Shown: positions 40,885-49,743, counted from the stretch's first letter. The stretch: DNA of 64,000 bases from Streptomyces sp. GESEQ-35 (GCF_017948485.1 NZ_JAFFSX010000026.1:62001-126000); one strand, 5' to 3'. The notes: generated by a model from the letters alone, not told the origin. Numbers and translations: made by a program.

Positions 40885-42224
40885 GGTACGACAGCATCAC
40901 CGACGCCATCGGCGGCACCCCGCTGGTGCGCATCGACCCGGACGTGCACGGTCTGCGCACCATCGATCTCTACGCCAAGCTGGAGATGCTCAACCCGTTC
41001 GGCTCCCTCAAGGACCGGGCCGCCTGGAACATGGTCCGCGACGGGCTGGCCGGAGCCGTCGAGCGTGGCGAGACGGTCGTCGAGCTGTCCAGCGGGAACA
41101 CCGCCAAGGCCCTCGCCCTGATCGCGGGCATACACGGACTGCCCTTCAAAAGCGTCACCAACCGCATGCGCATCCCCGAGATCAAGGACCTGCTCCTGCT
41201 GCTCGGCGCGGAGATCGAGGAACTGCCCGGCCAGAGCGAATGCCTCGACCCGACCGACACCGGCGACCCCCTCACCGTGTTCCACCAGCAGCTGACCCGG
41301 CCCGGCAGCGCGCATCTGCACACGGACCAGTACTTCAACCCCCTGAACGCCGAGGCTCATGCGCAGGGCACCGGCCCGGAGATCATCGCGGATCTCGACG
41401 GCCGCGCCCCGGACTGGTTCATCACCTGTGTGGGCACTGCCGGTTCGTCCACCGGTGTGGCCTCTGCACTGCGCGCCCACGACCCGGCCGTACGCGTCAT
41501 CGGGCTGGTCGGCCAGAAGTCGGACTTCATCCCGGGCATCCGCACCGCCGACGAGGTCCAGGAGGTCGGCCTGTTCGACCCGGCCGTGTACGACGCGATC
41601 GAAGAGGTGAGCTCCGACGAGGCCATTGACGGGATGCTGACCCTGCTGCGCCGCTGCGGGCTCCTCGCCGGACCGACCGGCGGGGCCGCCTACCAAGGCG
41701 CGGTACGCCATCTCCGACCGCTCGACGCGGAGTTGACGGACAGCCAGTCCCATGGCCGCCCTGAGCGGCGGACCGCCGTGTTCATCGTGTGCGACCGCGT
41801 GGAGAGCTATCTGGGCTACGTGCGGCAACGCCGGCCGGAACTCCTGGGCCGCCCGCCCGTGAAGAACTCGGTCGCCAAGGTGACCGCCGCCGAACTGGGC
41901 GCGGTGACGAGTGTCGGCGTCGACGAGGCCCGCAAATGGATCGAGACGGGCGACCCCCTGGTCGTCGACCTGCGTGGCCCCTTCGCGTACGGTGCGCTGC
42001 ACATCGACGGATCCGTCAACATCGTCGACGAGCTGTTCGAGGAACTCCTGCGAGGCGGCCTGCCCTTCAGTAGGAGCAGGCCGGTGCTGCTGGCCTGCCC
42101 GGTGGGCGAGAAGTCGGCCCGGTACGCGGCCCTGCTGACGCGCATGGGCCACCCCGACGTACGCAGCCTGGCCGGCGGGATCATTGCGTGGCGGGACGCG
42201 GGTGCTCCGCTGGTGCGTGACTGA
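40881..42224 (+). CDS. Cysteine synthase-like PLP enzyme fused to a rhodanese domain
   Basis: A 447-residue fusion. Residues about 1-320 are fold-type II PLP (cysteine synthase/SbnA-like): Lys in NPFGSLKDRAAWN, the ELSSGNTAKALA substrate loop and CVGTAGSSTGVAS for the phosphate. Residues about 345-447 are a rhodanese domain (VVDLRGPFAYGALHIDGSV) whose loop LACPVGEKSA carries the candidate persulfide Cys. It might pass sulfur to its own PLP site, making a Cys-like or Dap-like amino acid. It is coupled by ATGA to the decarboxylase. Confidence 0.84.
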   Translation: MRYDSITDAIGGTPLVRIDPDVHGLRTIDLYAKLEMLNPFGSLKDRAAWNMVRDGLAGAVERGETVVELSSGNTAKALALIAGIHGLPFKSVTNRMRIPEIKDLLLLLGAEIEELPGQSECLDPTDTGDPLTVFHQQLTRPGSAHLHTDQYFNPLNAEAHAQGTGPEIIADLDGRAPDWFITCVGTAGSSTGVASALRAHDPAVRVIGLVGQKSDFIPGIRTADEVQEVGLFDPAVYDAIEEVSSDEAIDGMLTLLRRCGLLAGPTGGAAYQGAVRHLRPLDAELTDSQSHGRPERRTAVFIVCDRVESYLGYVRQRRPELLGRPPVKNSVAKVTAAELGAVTSVGVDEARKWIETGDPLVVDLRGPFAYGALHIDGSVNIVDELFEELLRGGLPFSRSRPVLLACPVGEKSARYAALLTRMGHPDVRSLAGGIIAWRDAGAPLVRD

Positions 42225-42225
42225 C

Positions 42226-43452
42226 ATGACCGAGCTCGCCCAGGTGGCCGACCCCGTCGCGGAGATCGGGCAACTGGCCGCGTGGCAGCGGCCGTTACGC
42301 GAACAGTTCCCCCTCGTCGTACGGAATCCGGAGCTGGCGTACCTGGACAGCGCGGCCACCGCACAAAAACCGCAGGCCGTCCTGAACGCCGTACAGACCT
42401 ACCTCACCACCTCCAACGCCAACGCGGGCCGCGGCTCCTACCCCTGGGCCAACACCACCACGGCGATGGTCGAGCGCACCCAGGGCCAAGTGAAGGAATT
42501 CCTTGGCGACGCGGACCCGTCCCGGTCGTCGGTGCACTTCACGAGCGGAACCTCGGAAGGGCTTCGTACCATCGCACGGGACTGGTTGCCCGCCCTCCTC
42601 TGCGACGGCGACGAGATCGTCGTCCCGTTCGGCGATCACCAGGCCAATCTCGCGCCCTGGCTGGAGACCCGGGAACTGATGGCCCGCCAAGGGGTGCGGA
42701 TCGCCGTACGGGAGCTGCCGTATCAGGTGAGCTCGGGCGATTACGACCCCCGGGCCCTCTCCCGGATCGTCGGGCCGCGCACCCGCTTTGTGGCCGCCAC
42801 CCATGTGCACCACGTCTACGGCGCCGACATGAACATCCACCGCCTGCGCGAGGCGATCGGCCCGGACGTGGCCATTTGCCTGGACGCCGCGCAGAGCGTC
42901 GGACATCTGCCCGTGTCCGTCGCGGCCGACGGCGGTCTTGACGTGGACTTCCTGGTCTTCTCCGGGCACAAGGCCCTCGCCCTGCCGGGAACCGGAGCGA
43001 TCTGGGCCCGGGGCCGACGCGGACCGGAATTCCGGCCCGGCGGCTGGCAGGGCACCCCCAACACGGCCGGCATCGCAAGCCTGGCGGCGGCGCTCGACTG
43101 GCTTGACGCCGCCGGGACCGACCGGATCGGACGCTGGACCACTGCACTGGCTGCACTGCTGACCGACGGGCTGACCCGCATGGACGCGTACGAGGTGCTC
43201 GGCTGCCCAACCAGCCTCGCCGCCGCCTCCGCCGTGCAGCGCAGGAACGGCATCGTGACCTTCCGGCACCGTGAGATCGGCTCCCAGGACCTGGGGTTCA
43301 TCCTCTTCAGCCACGGCTTCATGGTGCGCTGCGACGACCACTGCCAGGCCGGGCCAAGTCCGCGGGACGCCTCGGTGCGCGTCAGCCTCCACGTACACAA
43401 CACACCCGAAGAAATGGAGAAGTTGCTCGCCGCGCTCGCCGAACTGCAATGA
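42226..43452 (+). CDS. Class V aminotransferase / cysteine desulfurase-like enzyme
   Basis: A 408-residue fold-type I PLP enzyme. Start YLDSAATAQKPQAV and the PLP Lys in VDFLVFSGHKALALPGTG resemble SufS/CsdA. A conserved active Cys loop is not obvious near the C-terminus (VRCDDHCQAGPS has two), so desulfurase versus lyase or aminotransferase is open. It starts 2 bp after the fusion gene, so the three PLP enzymes are one unit. A Zur-like box lies in its last codons. Confidence 0.84.
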   Translation: MTELAQVADPVAEIGQLAAWQRPLREQFPLVVRNPELAYLDSAATAQKPQAVLNAVQTYLTTSNANAGRGSYPWANTTTAMVERTQGQVKEFLGDADPSRSSVHFTSGTSEGLRTIARDWLPALLCDGDEIVVPFGDHQANLAPWLETRELMARQGVRIAVRELPYQVSSGDYDPRALSRIVGPRTRFVAATHVHHVYGADMNIHRLREAIGPDVAICLDAAQSVGHLPVSVAADGGLDVDFLVFSGHKALALPGTGAIWARGRRGPEFRPGGWQGTPNTAGIASLAAALDWLDAAGTDRIGRWTTALAALLTDGLTRMDAYEVLGCPTSLAAASAVQRRNGIVTFRHREIGSQDLGFILFSHGFMVRCDDHCQAGPSPRDASVRVSLHVHNTPEEMEKLLAALAELQ

Positions 43453-43458
43453 TTTTCA
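43444..43458 (+). promoter_or_regulatory. Zur-like box at the 3' end of the aminotransferase gene
   Basis: CTGCAATGATTTTCA has a perfect right half (ATGATTTTCA) and 11 of 15 matches to the Zur pattern. It stands 43 bp before the methyltransferase start and could control an internal promoter. Confidence 0.6.
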
Positions 43459-43500
43459 TGAGCAGGATGTGGCCACGGCAGCAGAGGCAAGTCGAGCACC

Positions 43501-44256
43501 ATGAACGTGAGTACGGTGACCGCCGCGAGGTGGGTGGAACGCTGGGAGTGCCAGCAGCAGCAGTACGCGGTCGACCGGGAGGAGAGGTTCACCGTCATCG
43601 CGGACGTGGTCGAGCACATGACGCTCGGTCGCCCGGCACCTCTGGTGGTGGATCTCGGCAGCGGGCCCGGCTCCCTGGCCGCGCGCCTGGCGGACCGGCT
43701 GCCCTCCGCCGAGGTGGTGGCCGTCGACGCCGACCCGCTCCTTCTGGAGCTGGGCAGGGTTCACCACGGCAGCGTCCTGCGCTACGTGGAGGCGGTGATC
43801 GGTGAGCCGGGCTGGCTCGACGCCCTGGCCCTGGACCGCCCGGTGGACGCGGTCGTGTCCACCACCGCCCTGCACTACCTGGGCCGGCGGACCCTGCGCG
43901 GCGTCTACCGCGACATCGCCGAACGGCTGCGTCCCGGCGGCGTGTTCGTCAACGGGGATCACATCAGCCCGGATTCGGCGACGATCCGCGACCTCGCCAC
44001 CGACATCGGCCGCCGCCACTCCGAGAGACGCCTCGCGTTCACCCACGAGGACTGGCAGTCCTGGTGGTCCGGGATCACCGCCGACCCGGAACTCGCGCGC
44101 CTGCTCGCGCGGCGGGGCGAGCGCCGCCACCCACCCTGCACGGAGGATGACCTGCCCCTGGCAGGCCATGTGGAACTGTTGCGCAAGGCCGGATTCCGCG
44201 ACGTCGGGACGGTCTGGCAGTTCGGCAACAGCCACGTACTGGTGGCCGTGCGCTGA
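43501..44256 (+). CDS. SAM-dependent methyltransferase of the PLP operon
   Basis: A 251-residue class I methyltransferase: motif I VVDLGSGPGSLAARL, then VVAVDADPLLLELG and post-motif VDAVVSTTALHYLG. No substrate can be assigned. Just behind the three PLP enzymes and with a Zur-like box in front, it probably tailors the same product. It differs from the methyltransferase at 20937. Confidence 0.84.
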   Translation: MNVSTVTAARWVERWECQQQQYAVDREERFTVIADVVEHMTLGRPAPLVVDLGSGPGSLAARLADRLPSAEVVAVDADPLLLELGRVHHGSVLRYVEAVIGEPGWLDALALDRPVDAVVSTTALHYLGRRTLRGVYRDIAERLRPGGVFVNGDHISPDSATIRDLATDIGRRHSERRLAFTHEDWQSWWSGITADPELARLLARRGERRHPPCTEDDLPLAGHVELLRKAGFRDVGTVWQFGNSHVLVAVR

Positions 44257-44412
44257 GGGCACGGCCACCACGAGAACCGGCTCACCTTGATGGGGACAGT
44301 CCTGCTCGGTCCGGGGCGTGGCCGGTGTCAGGTCGCCCCAGGCCCGGCTTCGCCGGCCTGGCGGAGCACCGCTCACGCCGGCACAGCGCCCACGACGCAG
44401 GCCGAGCCCCCG

Positions 44413-44532
44413 TCACATCGGGATCTCGAAGTGCCCGGTGGCGACGCCCGGACCGTGTTCCCCGGAGGCGCGGGCGTCGAACACCTCCTTGGCCAGGCTC
44501 CTCCAAAAGGGTTCCGAGCCCTCGATGGGCAT
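44413..44532 (-). CDS. Possible 39-residue protein or gene tail facing the L32 promoter
   Basis: The frame reads MPIEGSEPFWRSLAKEVFD... and ends GHFEIPM. The composition is protein-like. ATG 44532 is only 10 bp from the Zur-like box at 44542, divergent from rpmF. It could be a remnant of a lost Zur-regulated gene. No strong ribosome site is present. Confidence 0.3.
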   Translation of the reverse strand: MPIEGSEPFWRSLAKEVFDARASGEHGPGVATGHFEIPM

Positions 44533-44541
44533 CTTTAGTAA

Positions 44542-44556
44542 TGGGATCCATTTTCA
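44542..44556 (-). promoter_or_regulatory. Zur-like box before rpmF
   Basis: Read on the minus strand TGAAAATGGATCCCA matches 11 of 15 positions with a perfect TGAAAATG half. It lies 48 bp upstream of the L32 ATG, as expected for zinc-free ribosomal protein genes under Zur. Confidence 0.7.
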
Positions 44557-44603
44557 TGTAGCGTCTGACCCGGCCGCCTGCCCGCCCATCCAGGAGGACT
44601 CAC

Positions 44604-44774
44604 ATGGCTGTTCCCAAGCGGAAGATGTCCCGCAGCAACACCCGTCACCGCCGGGCCCAGTGGAAGGCCACGACGCCGCACCTCGTGCCGGTCACCGTGG
44701 ACGGCGTCTCCTACCTGGTGCCGCAACGGCTGGCCAAGGCGTATCGGCGCGGCCTGCTGCGCCCCGAAGGCTGA
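44604..44774 (+). CDS. rpmF: Ribosomal protein L32, zinc-independent paralogue
   Basis: A 56-residue L32: MAVPKRKMSRSNTRHRRAQ is the family N-terminus. It has no cysteines at all, so it lacks the CxxC zinc ribbon of the usual copy. Such C-minus paralogues replace zinc-binding ribosomal proteins when zinc is scarce and are Zur-controlled in Streptomyces. The GGAGG site precedes ATG 44604, and a Zur-like box lies upstream. It is coupled to the CobW gene 4 bp downstream. Confidence 0.93.
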   Translation: MAVPKRKMSRSNTRHRRAQWKATTPHLVPVTVDGVSYLVPQRLAKAYRRGLLRPEG

Positions 44775-44778
44775 GCCC

Positions 44779-45951
44779 ATGCCGCACGGCCGACTCCCCG
44801 TCACCGTTCTGTCCGGCTTCCTCGGCGCCGGGAAGACCACGCTCCTCAACCACGTACTCGGCAATCGCGAGGGCCTGCGCGTCGCCGTCATCGTCAATGA
44901 CATGAGCGAGATCAACATCGACGCGGCCCTTGTGCGCGGCGGCGACGCCGCCCTGTCCCGCACCGAGGAGCGCCTGGTCGAGATGACCAACGGCTGCATC
45001 TGCTGCACCCTGCGCGACGACCTGCTCGAGGAGGTCGACCGGCTGGCCCGCGAGGGACGCTTCGACTACCTCCTCATCGAGTCCAGCGGCATCTCGGAGC
45101 CCATGCCCGTCGCGGCCACGTTCGCGTTCGCCCGCGACGACGGAACCACACTCGGGGACCTCGCCATCCTCGACACCATGGTCACCGTCGTCGACGCCGC
45201 CAACTTCCTGCCGGAGCTGGCGAGCGGGGACGAGCTGACCGAGCGCGGACTCGACCAGTACGAGGACGACGAACGCACCGTCAGTGACCTACTCATCGAC
45301 CAGGTCGAGTTCGCCGACGTCATCGTGGTCAACAAGCTCGACTTGGTCGAGGACACAACCGCCGACCGGCTACGGGCGGCCCTGACCCGTCTCAACCCGG
45401 TCGCCCGCATCGTCCCCGCCGTGCACGGCCGCGTGGCGGCCGGTGACGTACTCGGTACCCGGCTCTTCGACGTGGAGCAGGCCCAGCAGGCCCCGGGCTG
45501 GGTCAAGGAACTCAACGGCGACCACGTCCCGGAGACGGAGGAATACGGCATCTCCTCGACCGTCTTCCGCTCCGAACTGCCCTTTCACCCGGGCCGGTTG
45601 TGGACCCTCGTGAGCGAACGGCTCGACAGCGGCGACTTCGGGGAGGTCCTGCGGTCCAAGGGGTTCTTCACCCTGGCCAGCCGCCCTCATGTGACGGGCC
45701 TGTGGTCACAGGCCGGCTCCGTCGCACGCTTCGAGCCCTCCACCGCACGGGACAGCGAGGCTCCCTACGCCCAGGAACTCGTCTTCATCGGCACGCAGTT
45801 GCGCACCAAGGCCCTGCGGGCCGCCCTGTCCGCGTGCCTGATGACGAGCGGGGAGACGCTCCCACCTGGCGATCCCTTCCCCGTCTGGGAGACCTACGGC
45901 ATCGACGACGCCTGCGAGCACGAGCATTCCGAACTCGCAGAGGCGTCCTGA
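44779..45951 (+). CDS. CobW/COG0523 zinc GTPase (YciC/ZNG-like)
   Basis: A 390-residue intact GTPase: P-loop LSGFLGAGKTTLLNHVL, switch NDMSEINIDAAL, zinc-binding TNGCICCTLRDDL and NKLD for guanine. The C-terminal CobW domain (RSKGFFTLASRPHVTGLW) ends with an acidic/His tail (DDACEHEHSELAEAS). These GTPases deliver zinc to client enzymes during starvation. It is in the rpmF operon under the Zur-like box. It is the intact counterpart of the broken gene at 35761. Confidence 0.92.
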   Translation: MPHGRLPVTVLSGFLGAGKTTLLNHVLGNREGLRVAVIVNDMSEINIDAALVRGGDAALSRTEERLVEMTNGCICCTLRDDLLEEVDRLAREGRFDYLLIESSGISEPMPVAATFAFARDDGTTLGDLAILDTMVTVVDAANFLPELASGDELTERGLDQYEDDERTVSDLLIDQVEFADVIVVNKLDLVEDTTADRLRAALTRLNPVARIVPAVHGRVAAGDVLGTRLFDVEQAQQAPGWVKELNGDHVPETEEYGISSTVFRSELPFHPGRLWTLVSERLDSGDFGEVLRSKGFFTLASRPHVTGLWSQAGSVARFEPSTARDSEAPYAQELVFIGTQLRTKALRAALSACLMTSGETLPPGDPFPVWETYGIDDACEHEHSELAEAS

Positions 45952-46903
45952 GGAACCCCGGGCCCGGCGGTGAACGCGGCCACGACACCGCCGGGCCCGG
46001 TACGGACACGGGCGTTCGGTGGCCACGCTCGGCGCGAAATTCCGACCCTGGCGCCGGCCTGGGGGCCGGCAATGTTTTCCGTCCCGAGGACTGCGTGTGA
46101 CCTGCCTGTATGTGGCCGGCAGCACACTGAAACGCACACGGTTTGGGGGGTCGTCACCGTTTCGGCCTTCCAGCAGGTCCAAGTGAGTTCAGTGCCGCAG
46201 AGCACAGGGACGCAGGCCCCGGAGATGCAACTCATCCAGCGCCAGCTTGCGCGCCCGCCACTGGGCTCCTTGCGCCCCCGCTCCGCGGCCGAACCAGGCA
46301 GTTGTCGTGCGCGCGGGACGCGACGATAGAGGATGCGACCAACGGGGATCCCGGCGCGCTCGGCGAGGGCGCCGTCGCTTGGTCTCTCGGTCTGATCGAC
46401 GCATGCGGCGGGCCTGTGTGCGCACGGGTCGTACCGCCGCGCATCACCTGGACTGCCAGAGCCGCGTGAACCAGATCACCGTTCACCAAAGTCCGCCCCG
46501 GTCCAATCGCAGCAACTGAGACCAAAACTGAGACCAGAGGAGGCGACGTTTCGCCTGGTCAGGTGCGGTCTTGGAGACGGTGGCGTCTTGCATCGGCGAC
46601 GGGCTCTCGTTCCGGCTCAGCTGACATCCTCCTCACCGTCCAAGTGCGATATCCGGGCCGAACGTGATCGTGGGCGACGGGCCTGCCACGTCGTGCGCGG
46701 CGTGAGGACGCCACACGAGAGGGAACCGCACTGGGTCAATGCTGACCACCGTCTTCCGTGGCGGGCTTGGCCCACCCTCCGGAGACGGACCAGGACCACC
46801 TGGCAGACGGCTAAGGAGGCCATGCCGACCGAGTCCAGGCACTGGCCTGCTCCGGACTGAATGCGTCAGCATTGGGTCGGCACGACCGGTAACGTCTTCT
46901 AGC
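45952..46903. other. Long gap without a credible gene
   Basis: About 950 bp. No frame has both a start signal and protein-like content. A minus-strand tail (WRARKLALDELHLRG) looks weakly coding and may be a transposase or gene remnant. This is the likely boundary between the zinc island and accessory DNA. Confidence 0.4.
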
Positions 46904-47674
46904 GTGACCGAGACTGGTGTTCAGCCTGAGCCCGCCGACGAGCAGACCACTGCCGAAGACGTAGGGCGACCTTCTCTTCTGGATTGGCAGAAGCGGCTCA
47001 ATGCCTCCACCGGTCATCGCGCGATCGCACTCGGAGAGCGAGTCAAGCGAATAGCGTACCTATTCCAGGGAAATGTCGCGCAGTACAAGTCTCTCGTTGC
47101 CGAACTGCAGGACCCGGCGGTATCCGGTCCGATTTTCGATGTCCGCTGTCCTGAGGCGCACGACGAACTTCTCTCAGAGGCCGAGCGTCTCCTGCACAAC
47201 GCCCTTACCGCGATGAGTACGCGAGTTGATCAGCAGCGCTGTTTCATGGAGAAGCACTTCCACGACGACTCGGTGCTGATGAATGAATATGGCGGAAAGG
47301 TCGCCTCTCTGTTTAAGAGTGACCCGCAGGCAGATTTCTTAAAGGGGCTTCGTAATTACATTACGCACACCCAGCTTCCTGTAGCGCAAAGTAATCAGAC
47401 GTTCGGGCAGAACTCATGTGAGATCACCTTTATCCTGCCCGGGGAGTCCTTGCTCGAGTGGAAGGGCTGGAACAGTGCGCAGCGCCTGTGGATCGCTGGA
47501 CAGGGAGATGCTGTCGCCATCGTTGATGCGGTCGATACCTATGCCTGTAAGGCCGGGAATTTCGATAAGTGGTTGTTCGCTCGAATCGCTCTTAAATTCA
47601 AGGCTGACATCGATGGATATGTGCGTGAGTGCGCGGAGTTCAATCGTGAACATGATCGAGTATTCGGTAGTTAG
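46904..47674 (+). CDS. Hypothetical protein next to the CBASS genes
   Basis: A 256-residue soluble, mostly helical protein (LDWQKRLNASTGHRAIAL; ALTAMSTRVDQQRCFM; FLKGLRNYITHTQLPV). Its bases are visibly less GC-rich than the neighbours, indicating transfer. The RNYITH segment recalls HEPN-type RxxxxH motifs, but the fold cannot be confirmed. GTG 46904 stands 8 bp after TAACGT, so the message may be leaderless. It converges with the CBASS pair and could be part of the defence locus. Confidence 0.6.
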   Translation: MTETGVQPEPADEQTTAEDVGRPSLLDWQKRLNASTGHRAIALGERVKRIAYLFQGNVAQYKSLVAELQDPAVSGPIFDVRCPEAHDELLSEAERLLHNALTAMSTRVDQQRCFMEKHFHDDSVLMNEYGGKVASLFKSDPQADFLKGLRNYITHTQLPVAQSNQTFGQNSCEITFILPGESLLEWKGWNSAQRLWIAGQGDAVAIVDAVDTYACKAGNFDKWLFARIALKFKADIDGYVRECAEFNREHDRVFGS

Positions 47675-47692
47675 TTGGTCAGTGGCACTGCT

Positions 47693-48331
47693 TCAATTCT
47701 CCGTGTTCTCGCGGTCGGCTGCCTGAGCCTCCGTGAAGGTGCCGAATTCGGTGGAGCGGCTGATGAGCGTAAGGTCCACATCGCCGGCGGTGAACCGTTC
47801 GGTGAAGTAGTGACCGGTCGCGGCCTTCGGTATTAGACCCGTTACCGATAGGCGGCAGGCGCCGTCGTGTCTGGGGCTGCGATGCTGGTTCTCCACACGT
47901 GGCGTGTTGTCGTACAGGAACCCGATCTCGGCTGTTCTGGAGTTCTCAGGGGCAGCGATCGCGGCGTTGCTGGAACGGGAGGTGCTCTCCGCGGTGCGGA
48001 GGGTGGCGTGCAGGCTCCAGTAGGTTTGCTCGATCGTCATGTAGGCCGCTATAGGACCGCGGTTCCCGCCGGCCGGTATGTGGCTCTCCGGGCTGGGAAT
48101 TAGCACCGCGCGCCATGTGCCGTTCACCCACGCTCGGCCGCTCATCCGGTGAATCAGAGGCCAGTGCCAGGCCCACTTGTCGAAGACGAGGACGCCGTAG
48201 CCGACGGCCGCTGGTATGTACGTGAACAGATACCTGAACTCAGATGGGTACAGCCCCAGGACGAGCAGGACGCCCGTGTAGAGGGTTGCGGCGATGGTGG
48301 CACCCGTGCGGAGTGTGCTTGCCGGGCTCAT
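47693..48331 (-). CDS. cap15: CBASS effector, Cap15-type (2TM beta-barrel)
   Basis: A 212-residue protein with two N-terminal membrane spans (about 10-28 and 33-51) followed by a cytosolic domain with WVNGTWRAVLIPS, YMTIEQTYWSLHATLRTAES and IGFLYDNTPR. This matches Cap15 effectors, whose beta-barrel binds a cyclic nucleotide and whose membrane part then disrupts the inner membrane. The GGGGGAAG site overlaps the CD-NTase stop region, so both are one operon. Confidence 0.82.
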   Translation of the reverse strand: MSPASTLRTGATIAATLYTGVLLVLGLYPSEFRYLFTYIPAAVGYGVLVFDKWAWHWPLIHRMSGRAWVNGTWRAVLIPSPESHIPAGGNRGPIAAYMTIEQTYWSLHATLRTAESTSRSSNAAIAAPENSRTAEIGFLYDNTPRVENQHRSPRHDGACRLSVTGLIPKAATGHYFTERFTAGDVDLTLISRSTEFGTFTEAQAADRENTEN

Positions 48332-48340
48332 CTTCCCCCT

Positions 48341-49237
48341 TTAGTAGTTGAGGTAGTACAAGGCACTGTTGATCAGATCCCGCGCATCGGCCTCATCCCA
48401 TTTCTGGTCCTCACCGAAGACCTTCTTTACTTCGTTGGGCTCCACCATGTGTCGCGTACCGAACCAGGCGTTCGTTAGTTGGCTGCGGACGTTGAGCAGA
48501 CTGTTCCGTACGGCGTCATCGAATCCGCCCCCGAGGAACACATGGTTGGGCACGTTGTAGATCAGACACTCGGAGAAGTACGACGGCAGCTCCTTGATCA
48601 CACCTTGTGCCGAGAGGTCGTTCTCCACGTTCTTCAGCACCCGCACGACGAACTTGTACCGCCGGCTCGTCAGGCCGTTCTTCGTACGCCCGTTGGCGAG
48701 CTGCAGCTCTGGCCAGTTGACGATCTTTTTGCCGTCCTGGCCAAACACGACGCTTCCTTCGCGCTTGCCTCCGGTAGCTGTGCTGTCGAACAGCACATAC
48801 TTGAAGCATGGCACGACATCAATGCTGGGGCGGCTGCCGATGACTTCCGGAACGTAAAACGCGATGTTGTGATCGGCATCGACCGTCCCGAAATGCTCAT
48901 CAAGCGCCTCGTGGACCTCCTTGCGGAGTCTGTCCGTCGTCCACGGACCTGTGTACGCGTCCGGCTTGTTGAACCACGACGTACCGTCGTAGTAGAAGCA
49001 CTCGTTCAGCTGCACCTTGATGTCAACATCGCTGTCGCCGCGGACGTTGGTCTTGTTCGGATAGGAGCCTTTCGCCTCGACGGTCAAATCGACCCCTTGG
49101 AACGGTTCGTGCAGAGAAATCGCTCCCTGCACCATGCGCTCCGCTCGCTCCAGGCGGTCTTGTTCCGACTGGCCTGGCGGATTTGGCCACTTGCTGATCA
49201 ACGTGAGCCGCTGGTCGTAGGTCAACTGCCGCGGCAT
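48341..49237 (-). CDS. CBASS CD-NTase (cGAS/DncV-like nucleotidyltransferase)
   Basis: A 298-residue nucleotidyltransferase that makes a cyclic oligonucleotide on phage infection. The catalytic GS motif is EAKGSYPNKT (about 57-58), followed by SDVDIKV (Asp 70/72) and a third Asp in RPSIDVVPC (140), so all three metal ligands are present. ATG 49237 follows GGGGGAGGAC. With only a Cap15-like effector it is a minimal type I CBASS. Base composition is lower in GC than the core genes. Confidence 0.88.
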   Translation of the reverse strand: MPRQLTYDQRLTLISKWPNPPGQSEQDRLERAERMVQGAISLHEPFQGVDLTVEAKGSYPNKTNVRGDSDVDIKVQLNECFYYDGTSWFNKPDAYTGPWTTDRLRKEVHEALDEHFGTVDADHNIAFYVPEVIGSRPSIDVVPCFKYVLFDSTATGGKREGSVVFGQDGKKIVNWPELQLANGRTKNGLTSRRYKFVVRVLKNVENDLSAQGVIKELPSYFSECLIYNVPNHVFLGGGFDDAVRNSLLNVRSQLTNAWFGTRHMVEPNEVKKVFGEDQKWDEADARDLINSALYYLNY

Positions 49238-49743
49238 GTAGGTCCTCCCCCGCCCCGAGCCTTTCCTTGACAACGACAGCCTAGGTACAGGCACTGACAA
49301 ACCCGCCCACCAGCAACAACTTCTGATTGGGGGCGGACGGACCCGCTGTGTCGGGGTGCTGTGGCCTCTGCCGCGACTAACGGCTCACGTGTGGACGAAC
49401 GGCTGGCGTGATGCGGGTGTCTGCTGATTCGCCCGCTGCCTCAGGTACGTCTTCCCAGTCCGTGGTGGGGCGGGAGTGTGCCAAGGCCCGCGTGGCAAGC
49501 AGAGTGCCCAACGGCCGGATGCGATGAGACCGCTGTACCCATTGCTGGTCTTTTTGTTATTTTCACGCATGGATGCGGAGGAATCTCCGAACCAATCGCA
49601 CTGTGATGCCGGAAACGGCAGACTCGCTCCCGATCCGCCGTTCTGCGGCGGATCGTTGGGTTGCGTCTCGGGGGCGTGGCGCTCGACCTGTCCTTCTTCA
49701 GCACCCGCGGGCCGGGGTGCAGTGCGCGTCGTCAGGGGAAGAC
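49238..49743. other. Gap upstream of CBASS, no clear gene
   Basis: Contains the minus-strand CBASS promoter region and an AT-rich run (TGGTCTTTTTGTTATTTTC near 49545-49564). Plus-strand frames here lack coding character. Confidence 0.35.

Noticed and set aside
20439..45951. CRISPR array or phage genes
   Set aside because: No regular direct repeats with spacers and no phage structural proteins were seen.
46143..46469. Plus-strand frame in the 46-47 kb gap
   Set aside because: It lacks a ribosome site and shows biased composition; no domain is visible.
49385..49570. 61-codon minus-strand frame upstream of CBASS
   Set aside because: No ribosome site and a non-protein-like composition.
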